64,000 nucleotides of DNA from Aeromicrobium sp. Root236 (lineage in GTDB: Bacteria; Actinomycetota; Actinomycetes; Propionibacteriales; Nocardioidaceae), in the NCBI RefSeq assembly GCF_001428805.1, contig NZ_LMIS01000001.1, forward strand, positions 2,486,451 to 2,550,450, written 5' to 3'. The notes beneath the pieces were generated by a model, which did not search any database, had not been told where the DNA came from, and saw only the letters and a program-made list of their open reading frames with translations. Every line of letters begins with the position of its first letter. Within the stretch, counting starts at the first letter, position 1. The position numbers were made by a program, and so were the translations under genes. Of this stretch, positions 26,269-35,455 are shown piece by piece.

Positions 26269-26805
26269 GTGAGCAACTTTCTAGACGTGCGGCACCGAGA
26301 GCTGGCGTTCGAGCGGGTGTGGCGGACCGAGATGCCGCGCGTGTTCAACTACGCGGCCCGCCATGTTGGCGCCTCGGAAGCCCATGATGTCGCTGCCGAG
26401 ACCTTCACGATCGCGTGGCGCCGGTGGGACGACATCACCGATCCGCCCTTCGCGTGGTTGCTGGGGGTGGCGCGCCACGTCGTGAGCAATCACGTACGCA
26501 CGTTGCAGCGCGGCCGGCGCCTGGAGGACCGGGTCCGGCTGCTCACGGCAGTCAGCGCCAACAGCGCGGCGAACATCGACTTCGCAGCACGCCTGGAGGC
26601 GCTCAGCCGATTGGCCGCTCTCGGGGAGAAGGAGCGCGAGGCCTTGCTGCTGACCGCTTGGGACGGCCTGACTGCGGAGGAAGCCGCGACGTTGCTCGGC
26701 ATCAAGCCGGCCGCCCTCCGCAAACGCATCAGCAGGGCACGGGCAGCGATCGACGCTGCCGAGGTCGCCCAGGCTGCCGACACCGATCCAGAGGAGAAGC
26801 CGTGA
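26269..26805 (+). CDS. ECF-type RNA polymerase sigma factor
   Basis: A 178-residue sigma-70 family protein. Region 2 covers residues 8-75 (ELAFERVWRTEMPRVFNYAARHVG, then ETFTIAWRRWDDI and FAWLLGVARHVVSNHVR). Region 4 covers about 110-165 with LGEKEREALLLTAWDGLTAEEAATLLGIKPAALRKR as its helix-turn-helix. The GTG at 26269 gives the normal region 2 start; a GTG at 26287 is an alternative. Its stop overlaps the start of the membrane-anchored propeller gene, probably its regulator or target. The stimulus is unknown. Confidence 0.87.
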   Translation: MSNFLDVRHRELAFERVWRTEMPRVFNYAARHVGASEAHDVAAETFTIAWRRWDDITDPPFAWLLGVARHVVSNHVRTLQRGRRLEDRVRLLTAVSANSAANIDFAARLEALSRLAALGEKEREALLLTAWDGLTAEEAATLLGIKPAALRKRISRARAAIDAAEVAQAADTDPEEKP

Positions 26806-28148
26806 ACAGGCACATCGTTGACGCGCTACGCCCCGAGCTGCCCGACCTCGACCCCTACTGGGAGGCCGAGACCGTCCGCGCGATCCTCGAGGATCGGACG
26901 GGCGGCGCCACCGCAGACCGTCCCGTACGGCGACGCCTGGTGAGCGCCACGCTGATCGCCGCCGCCGTCGCGGTGTTCATCGGCGGTGTCGCGGTGGCCA
27001 GGCACGCTCTCCCATCCGATGACGTGCGTCCCGCCAAGCCGATCCAGGACAAGATCCAGAAGATCGACCCGTCGAAGGCCACGAAGCTGAAGCTGGGCGA
27101 CACGCTCGACGTCGCCGCGGACCTCCCCAAGACGTACAACGGCGACGACGTCTTGTTCTCCGGGTTCGCTGGGAGCAAGGCCCTGGTCGGATCGGCGACG
27201 CAGGTTCAGGACGAGTCCGCGCCCAACGCGAAACCCCTCATGCCGTCGCACCCTGTGCTGTACGAGCTCGACACCAAGACCTTCACCGTTCTCGACGACC
27301 GCGACCGTCCGGAACCCACGCAGATTCTCAATGCGTCCGGTGACGGGGAGACCGTCGTCTGGGCCGAGCTGGTCGGCGTGAGCCCCAGCACGACCGGTTT
27401 CGCGATCTACTCGTACGACCGGCGAACGGGTGGGGTCACCACCCTCGACGCGTTCGACGACCCGAACGGAGAGATCATCTACGGCGACGACCTCGCCCTC
27501 GCGGGCGACATGGCGTACTTCAGCACGTTCGCCAACCCAGCGAAGAAGGGACGAGGTGTCTACGCGGTCCCGGTCGACGGGTCCAGGCCTCCCAGCTTGA
27601 TCGCGGAGGGCGGCGAGGCGGTACGCATCTCCGGCGACACGCTGACCTTCCACCTCAGAGACCCGAAGGCCAACGAGGGGGATCGGAGGTACTTCACGTA
27701 CGACCTGCGCACCGGGGAGACGACGCCAGTTCCCGTCAGCTCCCACGCCGGCGACCCGCGGTTCTGCGGGGCGGAACTCACCCCTGCCTGGGAGACGTGG
27801 TGCATCGGCGGTGACTTGAACGACGGCGTTCCTGCCGAACCTGCGATCCTCACCATCAAGGAGGCGTCGGGCCGCACCACGAGGTTCGCGCCGTTCAACG
27901 TGGGGTCGGCCGACTTCCCGGTCCCGCACGATGTCATCGCTCTCGGTCCATGGACCGGCATCGCGGTGACGACGGAAAACGGCCACGAGCGCGAGTTCCT
28001 GGTCGACCTCGAGACCAAGGAGGTCAAGGTCTTCCCGGACAACACGTCGTTCATCGCCCTGAGTCCCGATCGCTCCGAGGCGCTCATCAGCTCCTTCGCG
28101 AGCAAGGGGCGGGGCCCGCAGCGCATCGTCCAGATCCCCGAGAGCTGA
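26802..28148 (+). CDS. Membrane-anchored propeller-like protein coupled to the sigma factor
   Basis: A 448-residue protein beginning with GTG inside the sigma factor stop (GTGA). Residues 1-45 are cytoplasmic, a single membrane helix spans about 47-67 (ATLIAAAVAVFIGGVAVA), and the rest is an extracytoplasmic strand-rich domain with repeated units (VLYELDTKTFTVLDD, IYSYDRRTGGVTTLD, YFTYDLRTGETTPVP), resembling a beta-propeller. Topology and coupling suggest an anti-sigma-like sensor, but no zinc-binding ASD HxxxCxxC motif is present in the N-terminus. Function is inferred from position. Confidence 0.62.
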   Translation: MNRHIVDALRPELPDLDPYWEAETVRAILEDRTGGATADRPVRRRLVSATLIAAAVAVFIGGVAVARHALPSDDVRPAKPIQDKIQKIDPSKATKLKLGDTLDVAADLPKTYNGDDVLFSGFAGSKALVGSATQVQDESAPNAKPLMPSHPVLYELDTKTFTVLDDRDRPEPTQILNASGDGETVVWAELVGVSPSTTGFAIYSYDRRTGGVTTLDAFDDPNGEIIYGDDLALAGDMAYFSTFANPAKKGRGVYAVPVDGSRPPSLIAEGGEAVRISGDTLTFHLRDPKANEGDRRYFTYDLRTGETTPVPVSSHAGDPRFCGAELTPAWETWCIGGDLNDGVPAEPAILTIKEASGRTTRFAPFNVGSADFPVPHDVIALGPWTGIAVTTENGHEREFLVDLETKEVKVFPDNTSFIALSPDRSEALISSFASKGRGPQRIVQIPES

Positions 28149-28160
28149 CGGGGGTCGTCG

Positions 28161-29768
28161 CTACCGCGGCACGTAGTACGACGTGCTGCCGGTGGCGGCG
28201 GCGATCGTGTTGGAGCCCGAGTAGCTGAGCCTGTAGTAGTGCTTGCGGCCAGTCCTCGGCTTGCTGATCGTGATGACGGCCTTTCCGCTGCGGAGGGCGA
28301 CGCGTGCCTTGATCGTGTGGGTGCCCTCCTTCACGGTGACGGTGCCGCCGGGGCTGGTCACGCCGGGCACGGTCACCCGGACCGTCAGCGTGAGACGCTT
28401 CTTCGACCGTGAGTAGCTGCCGCTCGCGGTGACCTTGGACGACCGCTTCACGGCCGTGGTCGCCGTGGAGGTCTCGGTGCCCGACTTGTCCAGTGCGATC
28501 GCCGTGACCTCGACGGTGAGCGCCTTGCCGACATCGGCCGTCACGGGCTTGTACGTCTTGCCCGTTCCAGCGTGCACGCCGCCGGCGAACCACTCGTACG
28601 AGAACTCGGTGGTGGCGTTCAGGCTCCACGATCCCGGCGACGCGGTCAGGGTGGCACCCACGACCGGGCTGCCGGAGATGGTCGGCGTGACGTACGCGGT
28701 GAGCTGGTCGCTCAGGACCTGGCTGACGCCGGCCGTCGACGCCCCGCTCTTGACGACCACGGGGGTCGCGTCGGCCAGCGAAGCGGAGTCGTGCCAGAAG
28801 GCGCGGATGAACTTGCTCCCGCCGCCGTCAGAGGAGGAGAAGCGGACGTAGTAGGTCCCCGGCCGCAGCGAGACGGTCTCGTACGTCCCGTCAGGGTTCG
28901 CGTTCGGGACGATGGCGGCCTGCTCGCCGTCGGAGTTGTAGAACGTCACGGTGCGGTTGGTGATGGGCACGGTGCTGGTCAGCGCACCGGAGATCCCGCC
29001 GTTGCGGGTGACCGTCACCGCTCCCACGTCGTGCGAGCCCGAGTCGACCGTGACCGTCGTGGCGCGGGCCAGGGTCGGCTGGTCGCCCGAGTAGCGGAGG
29101 CCGTAGCCGAACGTGTCGAAGGGATCGAAGCTCGGGTCGATCGGGTTGGCCACGAAGCCGTCCTGGTACTGGAGCTTGTAGGTGCCTGGCGCGGGCGGCG
29201 GAGCGCCGAAGACGCCCGTCGACGAGTACATCAGGAACAACCCGTTGCGGTCGGTGATCGCCAAGCCGCCGGTCTGGTTGTCGGCGGTCGACTTCGCCAT
29301 CACCGCGACCCCGCGTGCCGGCTTGCCCGACGCGTCGTAGACGTGGCCGAAGAGCTTGACGTCGAACATGGAGTTGTCGCGCAGGGCGAGGGCGAAGTCG
29401 GCGACGGCACGCGTCTCGCCGTCGGTCAGCTGGGTCAGGTGTTTCCACGGTCCGTCGTTGTAGGTGATGTACGGGTCGTACACGAAGACGTCCACGGTCC
29501 CGGCCGGCACTCCCTGAAGCTTGTACGTTCCGTCGGTGCCCGTGAGGGCCTGGATCTGGCCGCCTCCTCCGGTGTTGATGTAGACCTGCATGCGGTCGAT
29601 GGGCGTCCCGTCGGTCGTCACGACCCGCCCGGTGAGGGTGGCACCCGCCGCAGCGGCGGGTTGAGCGACGGCGACCAAGCCGGCGAGGGCGACGAGCAGC
29701 GCGACAACCATGCTCGCGAGGCGCGTGGTGCGCGAAGCCGGGCGGTCAAGGGTGGTGGATGTGGGCAT
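28161..29768 (-). CDS. Secreted multi-domain protein with carboxypeptidase-regulatory-like and Ig-like domains
   Basis: A 535-residue exported protein. A signal peptide (hydrophobic to about residue 37, cleavage near QPAAAAG) is followed by several strand-rich modules: TLTGRVVTTDGTPIDRMQVYI near 44 and FGHVYDASGKPARGVAVMA near 140 are carboxypeptidase-regulatory-like units, and residues 345-425 (ITPTISGSPVVGATLTASPGSW type) are an Ig-like 'PKD/Big' unit. The last 110 residues form another beta domain rich in lysine and threonine. It likely works at the cell surface. It converges on the sigma factor operon. Confidence 0.7.
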   Translation of the reverse strand: MPTSTTLDRPASRTTRLASMVVALLVALAGLVAVAQPAAAAGATLTGRVVTTDGTPIDRMQVYINTGGGGQIQALTGTDGTYKLQGVPAGTVDVFVYDPYITYNDGPWKHLTQLTDGETRAVADFALALRDNSMFDVKLFGHVYDASGKPARGVAVMAKSTADNQTGGLAITDRNGLFLMYSSTGVFGAPPPAPGTYKLQYQDGFVANPIDPSFDPFDTFGYGLRYSGDQPTLARATTVTVDSGSHDVGAVTVTRNGGISGALTSTVPITNRTVTFYNSDGEQAAIVPNANPDGTYETVSLRPGTYYVRFSSSDGGGSKFIRAFWHDSASLADATPVVVKSGASTAGVSQVLSDQLTAYVTPTISGSPVVGATLTASPGSWSLNATTEFSYEWFAGGVHAGTGKTYKPVTADVGKALTVEVTAIALDKSGTETSTATTAVKRSSKVTASGSYSRSKKRLTLTVRVTVPGVTSPGGTVTVKEGTHTIKARVALRSGKAVITISKPRTGRKHYYRLSYSGSNTIAAATGSTSYYVPR

Positions 29769-29872
29769 GACGACCTCTGGGAGCGAAGGGGACCGAGGCG
29801 TCGAACCTAGCCGCGCGGGCGCCCTCAGTCGTCAGTGCTGGCACGTACGACGCCGGGGCGAACCGACAGGGC

Positions 29873-31402
29873 TCAGTCGGCGGCCGATCCGATGAGGGAG
29901 AGCTCGTCCCGGTCGATGAGGACCGCGCGCCCGGGCCCAGCGGGCACGATGTTCCAGACGTCGGGCATGGACCGCGACCCGGTGACGTGCCCCGTCTTCG
30001 AGTCGACGACCAGGATCGTGCGACCGTTGAGGCGTTCATCGCCGGCGAAGAACGGGTTGTGGCCCCGGCCGGCGTCCGAGAGCACGACCGCCGCACCGTG
30101 CGCCGTCGACACACCAGGGATGCCGTCTCCCGGGCTGTGGAGCTCCCAGAGCTTCTTGCCGGTGTCGGGGTCCCGCCCGGTCAGCTGCTGGTGGTTCCGT
30201 TGCACGACGACATCGGCCCCGGGCACGCCGACCCTGGCGTCCTTGTCACTGTTGAACTGCTCGAGGCCCCCGACGATCTTCCAGTGCCCGGTCTCGGCGT
30301 CGATCATGTAGGACTGGATGATGCGATCGTCGCTCTCCGGGCGATCGTCGTCGACATCGCCGTAGACACGAGTCCCAAGCACCACTGCTGAGATGGAGAG
30401 GCACGGCGTCTCGGCGGTCCAGTCGACCTTCCCGTCGATGCTGACGCCGTGTGAACGGCACATCTTCGAGCTGCCGGCCGATGCGGTCTGCGACACCACG
30501 ATCTTGCGGGTGATGACGGGGACCGACGCGGAGTAGTCGATCGTCGCAGTGACGTCACCGTCGTCGGCCGCGACGACCTGAGCCGTACCGCCGAAGCCCG
30601 GCTCGGTGTCGATCACGGCGGCCTCGGGCAGCCGTCGGGGATCGCCGTCGGACGAGTCGGCCTCCTGGCGCTCGAACAGGGCTCTCGACTCGAAGCCCTT
30701 CGACTCCCACCGCTGCTTGCCGTCCGGTCCGATGCCCACGTACGTGCAGGACGTGACCTCTGCCTTGGTCGTGCACCGCGGGGCGGCGAGCACGCCGTGG
30801 CTCGACGCGAGGACGTTCTCCAGGTCCAGGCCCATGAGGTAAACGTGGCGCTTCTGCATCTCGGACCGCCAGAGCTCGCGGCCGTCCGGCGACAACCACG
30901 CGGCCTGGTCACCTTCGGTGCGGCCCGACCTGACGAGCACGTGGCCGTCAGCGGCGACCTTGAGCTCCGCGATGCGGCTGATGCCGTCGAACGTCCACAG
31001 GATCTTGCCGGTCCTCAGGTCCAGCGCATGCAGGCCGTCGTAGTCGGTGAACAGCATGCGGTTGCCGTCCACGTAGGGGTGGTCGGCGATGCCGTCGGTC
31101 GCGGTGGTCCAGCGCGGGCTTCCACTCCGCTCCGCCTCCGCGAGCCGCCACGGTGTGACGATCGAGGCCGCGAGCACCAGGACGATCACCGCGTGGCCCA
31201 GCACGCGCTGCCGGCCGTCGGTCAGGATGAACGCCGCCCGTACGGCAGCGAGCGCGGCGACCCCGAGGGCGACGAGGTAGACCGTCAGGTTCGGCCTCCA
31301 GACGACACACGCCACGGCGATGGCGATGGCGATCAGCACGATGGCGAGCCAGGGGCGGGCGTGTCGCCGCGTGATGGAGGCGTAGTCAGGAGCGTCCGGC
31401 AT
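29873..31402 (-). CDS. Membrane protein with PQQ-like beta-propeller
   Basis: A 509-residue protein. Two or three membrane helices lie at about residues 17-36, 41-60 and 68-85. The extracytoplasmic part is a propeller with PQQ-type repeats: LHALDLRTGKILWTFDGI near 125, WLSPDGRELWRSE near 168, DPDTGKKLWELHSPGDG near 413 and LVVDSKTGHVTGSRSMPD near 464. No enzyme motif is visible. It is a probable sensor or scaffold and stands near another propeller-like protein at 26.8 kb, though on the opposite strand. Confidence 0.68.
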   Translation of the reverse strand: MPDAPDYASITRRHARPWLAIVLIAIAIAVACVVWRPNLTVYLVALGVAALAAVRAAFILTDGRQRVLGHAVIVLVLAASIVTPWRLAEAERSGSPRWTTATDGIADHPYVDGNRMLFTDYDGLHALDLRTGKILWTFDGISRIAELKVAADGHVLVRSGRTEGDQAAWLSPDGRELWRSEMQKRHVYLMGLDLENVLASSHGVLAAPRCTTKAEVTSCTYVGIGPDGKQRWESKGFESRALFERQEADSSDGDPRRLPEAAVIDTEPGFGGTAQVVAADDGDVTATIDYSASVPVITRKIVVSQTASAGSSKMCRSHGVSIDGKVDWTAETPCLSISAVVLGTRVYGDVDDDRPESDDRIIQSYMIDAETGHWKIVGGLEQFNSDKDARVGVPGADVVVQRNHQQLTGRDPDTGKKLWELHSPGDGIPGVSTAHGAAVVLSDAGRGHNPFFAGDERLNGRTILVVDSKTGHVTGSRSMPDVWNIVPAGPGRAVLIDRDELSLIGSAAD

Positions 31403-31591
31403 GTGTCCTCGTGGGTCAGATGGGGACAGGCCGACCGCGGTCGCATCGCGACCTCGCCCCCGGGCGGTGACTCATTGTCGCACCTGGGTCATCTCGCCCG
31501 GGCACCCACGTTTGCCGACGCCTTGGAGCGGCGAGTCATCCTTGCGGCACGGGCCGGCCGCCCGCATGACCTTCGTGGTGAGCAAGGGGTG

Positions 31592-31985
31592 GTGACGGGT
31601 GACCCGTACGTCTGGACCGACGAGGGTGGCCGGCTCATGACGAGCCGCCGGAGCGAGTACGAGTGGAACAGCTTCCACGACGGGCCCGCGATCCGCATCT
31701 ACCCGCAGGGTGGGCTCAAGCTGATCAGGTTCTCCGGCTACGACTCGTGGACGACGATCCTCCCGGGCCTGGTCGGGATCATCGGATTCCTGAGCAACAA
31801 GCTCTTCTTCCGCGGCCGATGGGTCGTGGAGGTGCGGGAGTCCACCCGCTCCGACGTCGACGAGGACGGGGCACGCTTCGTCGTACGCGATCGCGCGGCA
31901 GCCGACGACTGCGTCACGGAGGCGAACGCGTGGTTCGGCACGCACCGCTCCCTCGCGGGCTTCGTGCCGACTGCCGGCAGGGCTG
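31592..31985 (+). CDS. Hypothetical membrane-associated protein without a proper stop
   Basis: From GTG at 31592 (another GTG at 31589) a GC3-biased frame encodes about 130 residues: a hydrophilic start (GDPYVWTDEGGRLM), a membrane-like segment ILPGLVGIIGFLSNKLFF near 54-72 and a basic-acidic tail. The frame has no stop until 32920, running fully antisense to the next gene. A TGA in another frame at 31983-31985 sits two bases before the opposing stop, the usual convergent arrangement. I therefore suspect a late frameshift; the end given is that TGA. I do not recognise the family. Confidence 0.42.
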
Positions 31986-31987
31986 AG

Positions 31988-32824
31988 CTACTTGGGCTGG
32001 AACGCGCCGGCGAGCAGGCGCGGCTCGATCCCGGGCGTCGGGAGGCCGACGGCGTACCGGTAGATCAACGCCCGGGCGTACGTGCCCACCGCTCCGATGA
32101 GGCTGCCGACGAAGACAAGCGCGAGGCCACCGACAACGGCCAGAGCCATGCCGACGACGAGCACCCCGGGGCCACCGGCGAAGATCATGCAGAGGCCGAC
32201 CCCGAGCGCGATCGACGGGACGAGCCACAACCCGAGCACCAGCACGCCGCCGCGAAGGGCTGTGCGCAGGCTCGTGCCCCAGGTGTCACGCAGCACGCGG
32301 CCAGAGCGCTTGATCGCCGTGATGGGGCCGACGTCCTCGGTGACGAGCACCGGCACGACGACGAACGTCGCGACGCTCCAGGCCAGCCCGCCGAAGAAGT
32401 TGAGCAGCGACCCGAGGAAGCCGAGCTTGTCGTGGATGAGCTGGAGCACGAATCCGACCGTCGCGGTGACGACGGACCAGGCGAGGATCTTGCCGCGGAA
32501 CTTCCACGCCTCCTGCAGGCATCCCCGCGTCGTGGGCTCGCCACCGTCCGCACGTTGGTTCGCACCGATGACCAAGGCGACCTGGAAGAAGACGGAGACG
32601 ATCGTCGCACCGAGGCCGGCGAGGGCGAGGCCGGCGTAGTAGGCGATCTTGCCTTCCTCCTGGCCGTTGACGTACCAGCCGAGACCGTAGCCGGGCACGA
32701 AGAACACGGCGGCAGCGATGATGCCGGACACGGAGCTGACGAACGGGAGCACGAGCATGCCCTTGTCCTGGCGGAGGAGGTCGTACGTGGCCTTCAGCAG
32801 CTCTTTGCCATTGGGGTTCGACAT
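31988..32824 (-). CDS. DUF6159-type integral membrane protein
   Basis: A 278-residue protein with about six hydrophobic segments. The N-terminal KELLKATYDLLRQDKGMLVLPFVS, the central LVTEDVGPITAIKRSGRVLRDTWGTSL near residue 160 and the final ALIYRYAVGLPTPGIEP match a family of uncharacterised membrane proteins (DUF6159). Function is unknown. It is the likely real gene on this stretch, given good codon bias and helices, against the long antisense frame. Confidence 0.75.
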   Translation of the reverse strand: MSNPNGKELLKATYDLLRQDKGMLVLPFVSSVSGIIAAAVFFVPGYGLGWYVNGQEEGKIAYYAGLALAGLGATIVSVFFQVALVIGANQRADGGEPTTRGCLQEAWKFRGKILAWSVVTATVGFVLQLIHDKLGFLGSLLNFFGGLAWSVATFVVVPVLVTEDVGPITAIKRSGRVLRDTWGTSLRTALRGGVLVLGLWLVPSIALGVGLCMIFAGGPGVLVVGMALAVVGGLALVFVGSLIGAVGTYARALIYRYAVGLPTPGIEPRLLAGAFQPK

Positions 32825-32888
32825 CGGCGCTCCTCGGACTGGGCGTTCTCAGTCCGATGGTTGCACGGTGAGCCGGACGCTGCGAGCG

Positions 32889-33680
32889 CTATTCGGGAAC
32901 CGTCTCGAGCTCCGGCGTGACCGGCTCTGCCCGGTGCGCGCCCTCGACATCGGTGTGGCTCACCGCGAGGTACGCGACAAGGGCCGCGAAGATCACCAGG
33001 GCGATGCCGGTGACCGTGCCGTCACCCCAGCCGAGGCCGCCCGACGAGTGCGGCTTGCCGAGCCAGTCGGCGACCGAGGCGCCGAGCGGGCGGGTCAGCA
33101 CGTACGCCGCCCAGAACGCGCCGGTGGCGTTGAGGCCGAGCCGCCAGAGCACGTACGGGACGAGGATCAGGACTCCGAAGAGCGCGATCGACCAGGCGAA
33201 GCCGAGGCCCACCTCGATCGCGGTCGTGTCGCCGACGGCGGTGCCGAGGCCGAACGTCAGCAGGACCGCGCCCCAGTAGAACCGCTCGCGGCGGCTGGAG
33301 GTGATGGAGTGGACCGACAGCGTGCCCTCGCTCTGCCTCCACCACGCGAGCAGGCCGACCAGCAGCGCGAGATAGATCGCGGAGTCCACGGCGTACGGCG
33401 TGCCGAGGACGACGTGCGGGCCGTCGGCGATCATCGTGCCGAACAGTGCGACGCCCAGGACAGTGACCCAGTAGCGCACCGGGTGGTACGTCTCGGCACG
33501 CAGCTGCAGCCACAGGACGACGAAGAAGCCGCCGATGCCGATCGCCGCAGCCAACGGGATGCTGACGGTGCCGAGGAAGTCGGACCCCGCCTCGCCCATG
33601 CCGGTCGTGAGCAGCTTGACGACCCAGAACAGGAGGAAGACCTCGGGGACCTTGGGCGCGCGGAAGGTTCGGACTGGCAT
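32889..33680 (-). CDS. COG4705-type multi-pass membrane protein
   Basis: A 263-residue protein with seven or eight membrane helices made of repeated units that begin with patterns such as KVPEVFLLFWVVKLLTTGMGEAGSDFL. The acidic GEAGSDFL and GTAVGDTTAIE motifs recur in two halves, a hallmark of the COG4705 family. Substrate is unknown to me. It is transcribed alone between the DUF6159 gene and a thioesterase gene. Confidence 0.7.
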   Translation of the reverse strand: MPVRTFRAPKVPEVFLLFWVVKLLTTGMGEAGSDFLGTVSIPLAAAIGIGGFFVVLWLQLRAETYHPVRYWVTVLGVALFGTMIADGPHVVLGTPYAVDSAIYLALLVGLLAWWRQSEGTLSVHSITSSRRERFYWGAVLLTFGLGTAVGDTTAIEVGLGFAWSIALFGVLILVPYVLWRLGLNATGAFWAAYVLTRPLGASVADWLGKPHSSGGLGWGDGTVTGIALVIFAALVAYLAVSHTDVEGAHRAEPVTPELETVPE

Positions 33681-33725
33681 GCCTTCAGATGCTAGGCGGC
33701 CTCACCTGACTGCCACCTGACCCGC

Positions 33726-34565
33726 TCACTCAGCAGGCTTGCGGCTGCCGTCGTCCTCGAACTCGACGTCGCCGAAGTCGATCGGGCGCGCAGCGTTGGC
33801 CAACGCGGTGACCATGGCCGTACCCAGTGGGCCGGCGCGATCGAAGACCTCGACGGTGCCCACGGCGATTCCGTCGTGCTCGACACGGTCCGTCACGGAC
33901 AGGCCGATCTCGCGGCTGACCGGAGGGCGGGCAAGCGCGAGGGTGATGTCGGTGTTGATGAACTTCACGCCCTCGGTGCCCCAGTTGACCACCATGCTCG
34001 TGCCGTCGGCGATGCTGGCGACCGACTGGAACGGCGTACCTTCCTCACCCTCGACGACGGGCAGGCCGGCCTGCCAGGTCTGCTTGCGGCCGGAGTTCTG
34101 GTGGTCGGGGAACGACTGGGACCAGGGCGAGTCGCTGACGAAGTGCGGCACCCGCGGCTCGTCGCTCACGGGGACGAGGTCCTCCGGCGGCGGCTGCGGG
34201 CGTTCGACCGGAGACCACACATCCCCCTTGGGCGTCTCGGTCGCCAGCAGGAAGATGCAGCTGGCACGGGCGACGCGTACGCCCTCCTGCATCAGTGACG
34301 CGTCGATCAGGCAGATGCGCCGCCCCTCGCGGACGACCTCCGTCTCGACCGTGCACGGTGCCATCGTGGCCGGTTGGAACAGGTCGACGGTGTAGCGCGC
34401 GGGGTGCAGGTCGGTGCGGCCGAGCGCGGCGAGCTGCAGCTCCAGCGCGCGGGCGAGGGCACCGCTGATCGCGACGCCATGCATCTGGTCGTGCTTCCAC
34501 ATGCTGCGGGCGATCTCGGCCGGGACGAGCCGGTCGCCGTCGAGAGTGAACATGGCCAGGGACAT
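33726..34565 (-). CDS. Acyl-CoA thioesterase-like double hotdog protein
   Basis: A 279-residue protein with two hotdog domains in tandem: residues 1-120 (MHGVAISGALARALE helix and TVDLFQPATMAPCTVETEVVREG strands) and about 140-265 (a second sheet including VNWGTEGVKFINTDITLALARP). This resembles the TesB-like thioesterase family. It is divergent from ipdF, sharing a KstR-type box, so it may hydrolyse or buffer acyl-CoA intermediates in sterol catabolism. Catalytic residues cannot be assigned with confidence. Confidence 0.7.
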   Translation of the reverse strand: MSLAMFTLDGDRLVPAEIARSMWKHDQMHGVAISGALARALELQLAALGRTDLHPARYTVDLFQPATMAPCTVETEVVREGRRICLIDASLMQEGVRVARASCIFLLATETPKGDVWSPVERPQPPPEDLVPVSDEPRVPHFVSDSPWSQSFPDHQNSGRKQTWQAGLPVVEGEEGTPFQSVASIADGTSMVVNWGTEGVKFINTDITLALARPPVSREIGLSVTDRVEHDGIAVGTVEVFDRAGPLGTAMVTALANAARPIDFGDVEFEDDGSRKPAE

Positions 34566-34618
34566 GGGATAAGCCTGTCAGGTGCGTCAGGCAACAGATC
34601 CGCCTGGTACCCAAAGAC

Positions 34619-34632
34619 TAGAACGTGTTCCA
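34619..34632. promoter_or_regulatory. KstR-type operator (thioesterase / ipdF)
   Basis: TAGAACGTGTTCCA fits the published KstR motif TnnAACnnGTTnnA. It lies 53 bases before the thioesterase gene start and 22 bases before the ipdF start, so it can serve both divergent promoters. Confidence 0.8.
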
Positions 34633-34654
34633 GTTTTGCGCTACTGTCCCCGCC

Positions 34655-35455
34655 ATGGTGCTCGAAAGATTCCGCCTCGACGACCGGGTCGCGGTCGTCA
34701 CCGGAGCCGGCCGCGGGATCGGCGCTGCCAGCGCCCTCGCGCTCGCCGAAGCCGGTGCCGATGTCGTCCTCGCTGCGCGTACGGAGGAACAGCTCCGCGA
34801 GGTCGCCGCACAGGTCGAGGCCCTGGGCCGCAAGGCCCTGGTCGTGCCGGCTGACCTGTCCGACCTCGACCAGGTCGCTGCGCTCGCGCAGACCGCGGTC
34901 GACGCGTTCGGACGGCTCGACGTGGTGGTCAACAACGTCGGCGGATCGATGCCCAAGGAGTTCGTACGCACGAACGTGGCCGCGCTCGAGGGTGCGTTCC
35001 ACTTCAACGTCTCGACCGCGCACGCGCTGACCCGTGCCGCGCTGCCGCACCTGCTCAAGAGCGACGGCGGGGCGGTCGTCAACATCTCGTCGGTCATGGG
35101 CCGGGTCAGTGGTCGCGGCTACCTCGCGTACGGGACGGCCAAGGCGGCGCTCGCACACTGGACCCGCCTCGCCGCCCGCGACCTCGCGCCACGCGTACGG
35201 GTCAACGCGATCGCCGTCGGCTCCGTCGCCACCTCCGCGCTCGAGATCGTCACCGGCGACGAAGGGCTCACCGCGCAGATGGAGGCCAACACGCCGTTGC
35301 GCCGCATCGGCGACCCCGACGACATCGCCGCGACCGTCCTGTTCCTCGCCAGCCCCGCCGGCGGCTACCTCACCGGCAAGGTGCTCGAGGTCGACGGTGG
35401 CATCGACCAGCCCAACCTCGACATGGCCCTGCCAGACCTGGGAGTCCCCGAATGA
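34655..35455 (+). CDS. ipdF: SDR dehydrogenase of sterol C/D ring degradation (IpdF type)
   Basis: A 266-residue SDR closely resembling mycobacterial Rv3559c (IpdF), which oxidises the 5-hydroxyl of the steroid C/D-ring CoA intermediate. Shared features I recognise are the start [49 protein letters not shown] near 90, [20 protein letters not shown] with catalytic YxxxK near 152, and the C-terminal [17 protein letters not shown]. The ATG at 34655 is chosen because the Rossmann start matches. It opens a five-gene coupled operon (ATGA overlap with the next gene). Confidence 0.82.
   Translation: MVLERFRLDDRVAVVTGAGRGIGAASALALAEAGADVVLAARTEEQLREVAAQVEALGRKALVVPADLSDLDQVAALAQTAVDAFGRLDVVVNNVGGSMPKEFVRTNVAALEGAFHFNVSTAHALTRAALPHLLKSDGGAVVNISSVMGRVSGRGYLAYGTAKAALAHWTRLAARDLAPRVRVNAIAVGSVATSALEIVTGDEGLTAQMEANTPLRRIGDPDDIAATVLFLASPAGGYLTGKVLEVDGGIDQPNLDMALPDLGVPE

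Noticed and set aside
30797..31588. 5' part of a long plus-strand frame upstream of the 31592 gene
   Set aside because: It is antisense to the propeller protein and shows no protein-like features before 31589.
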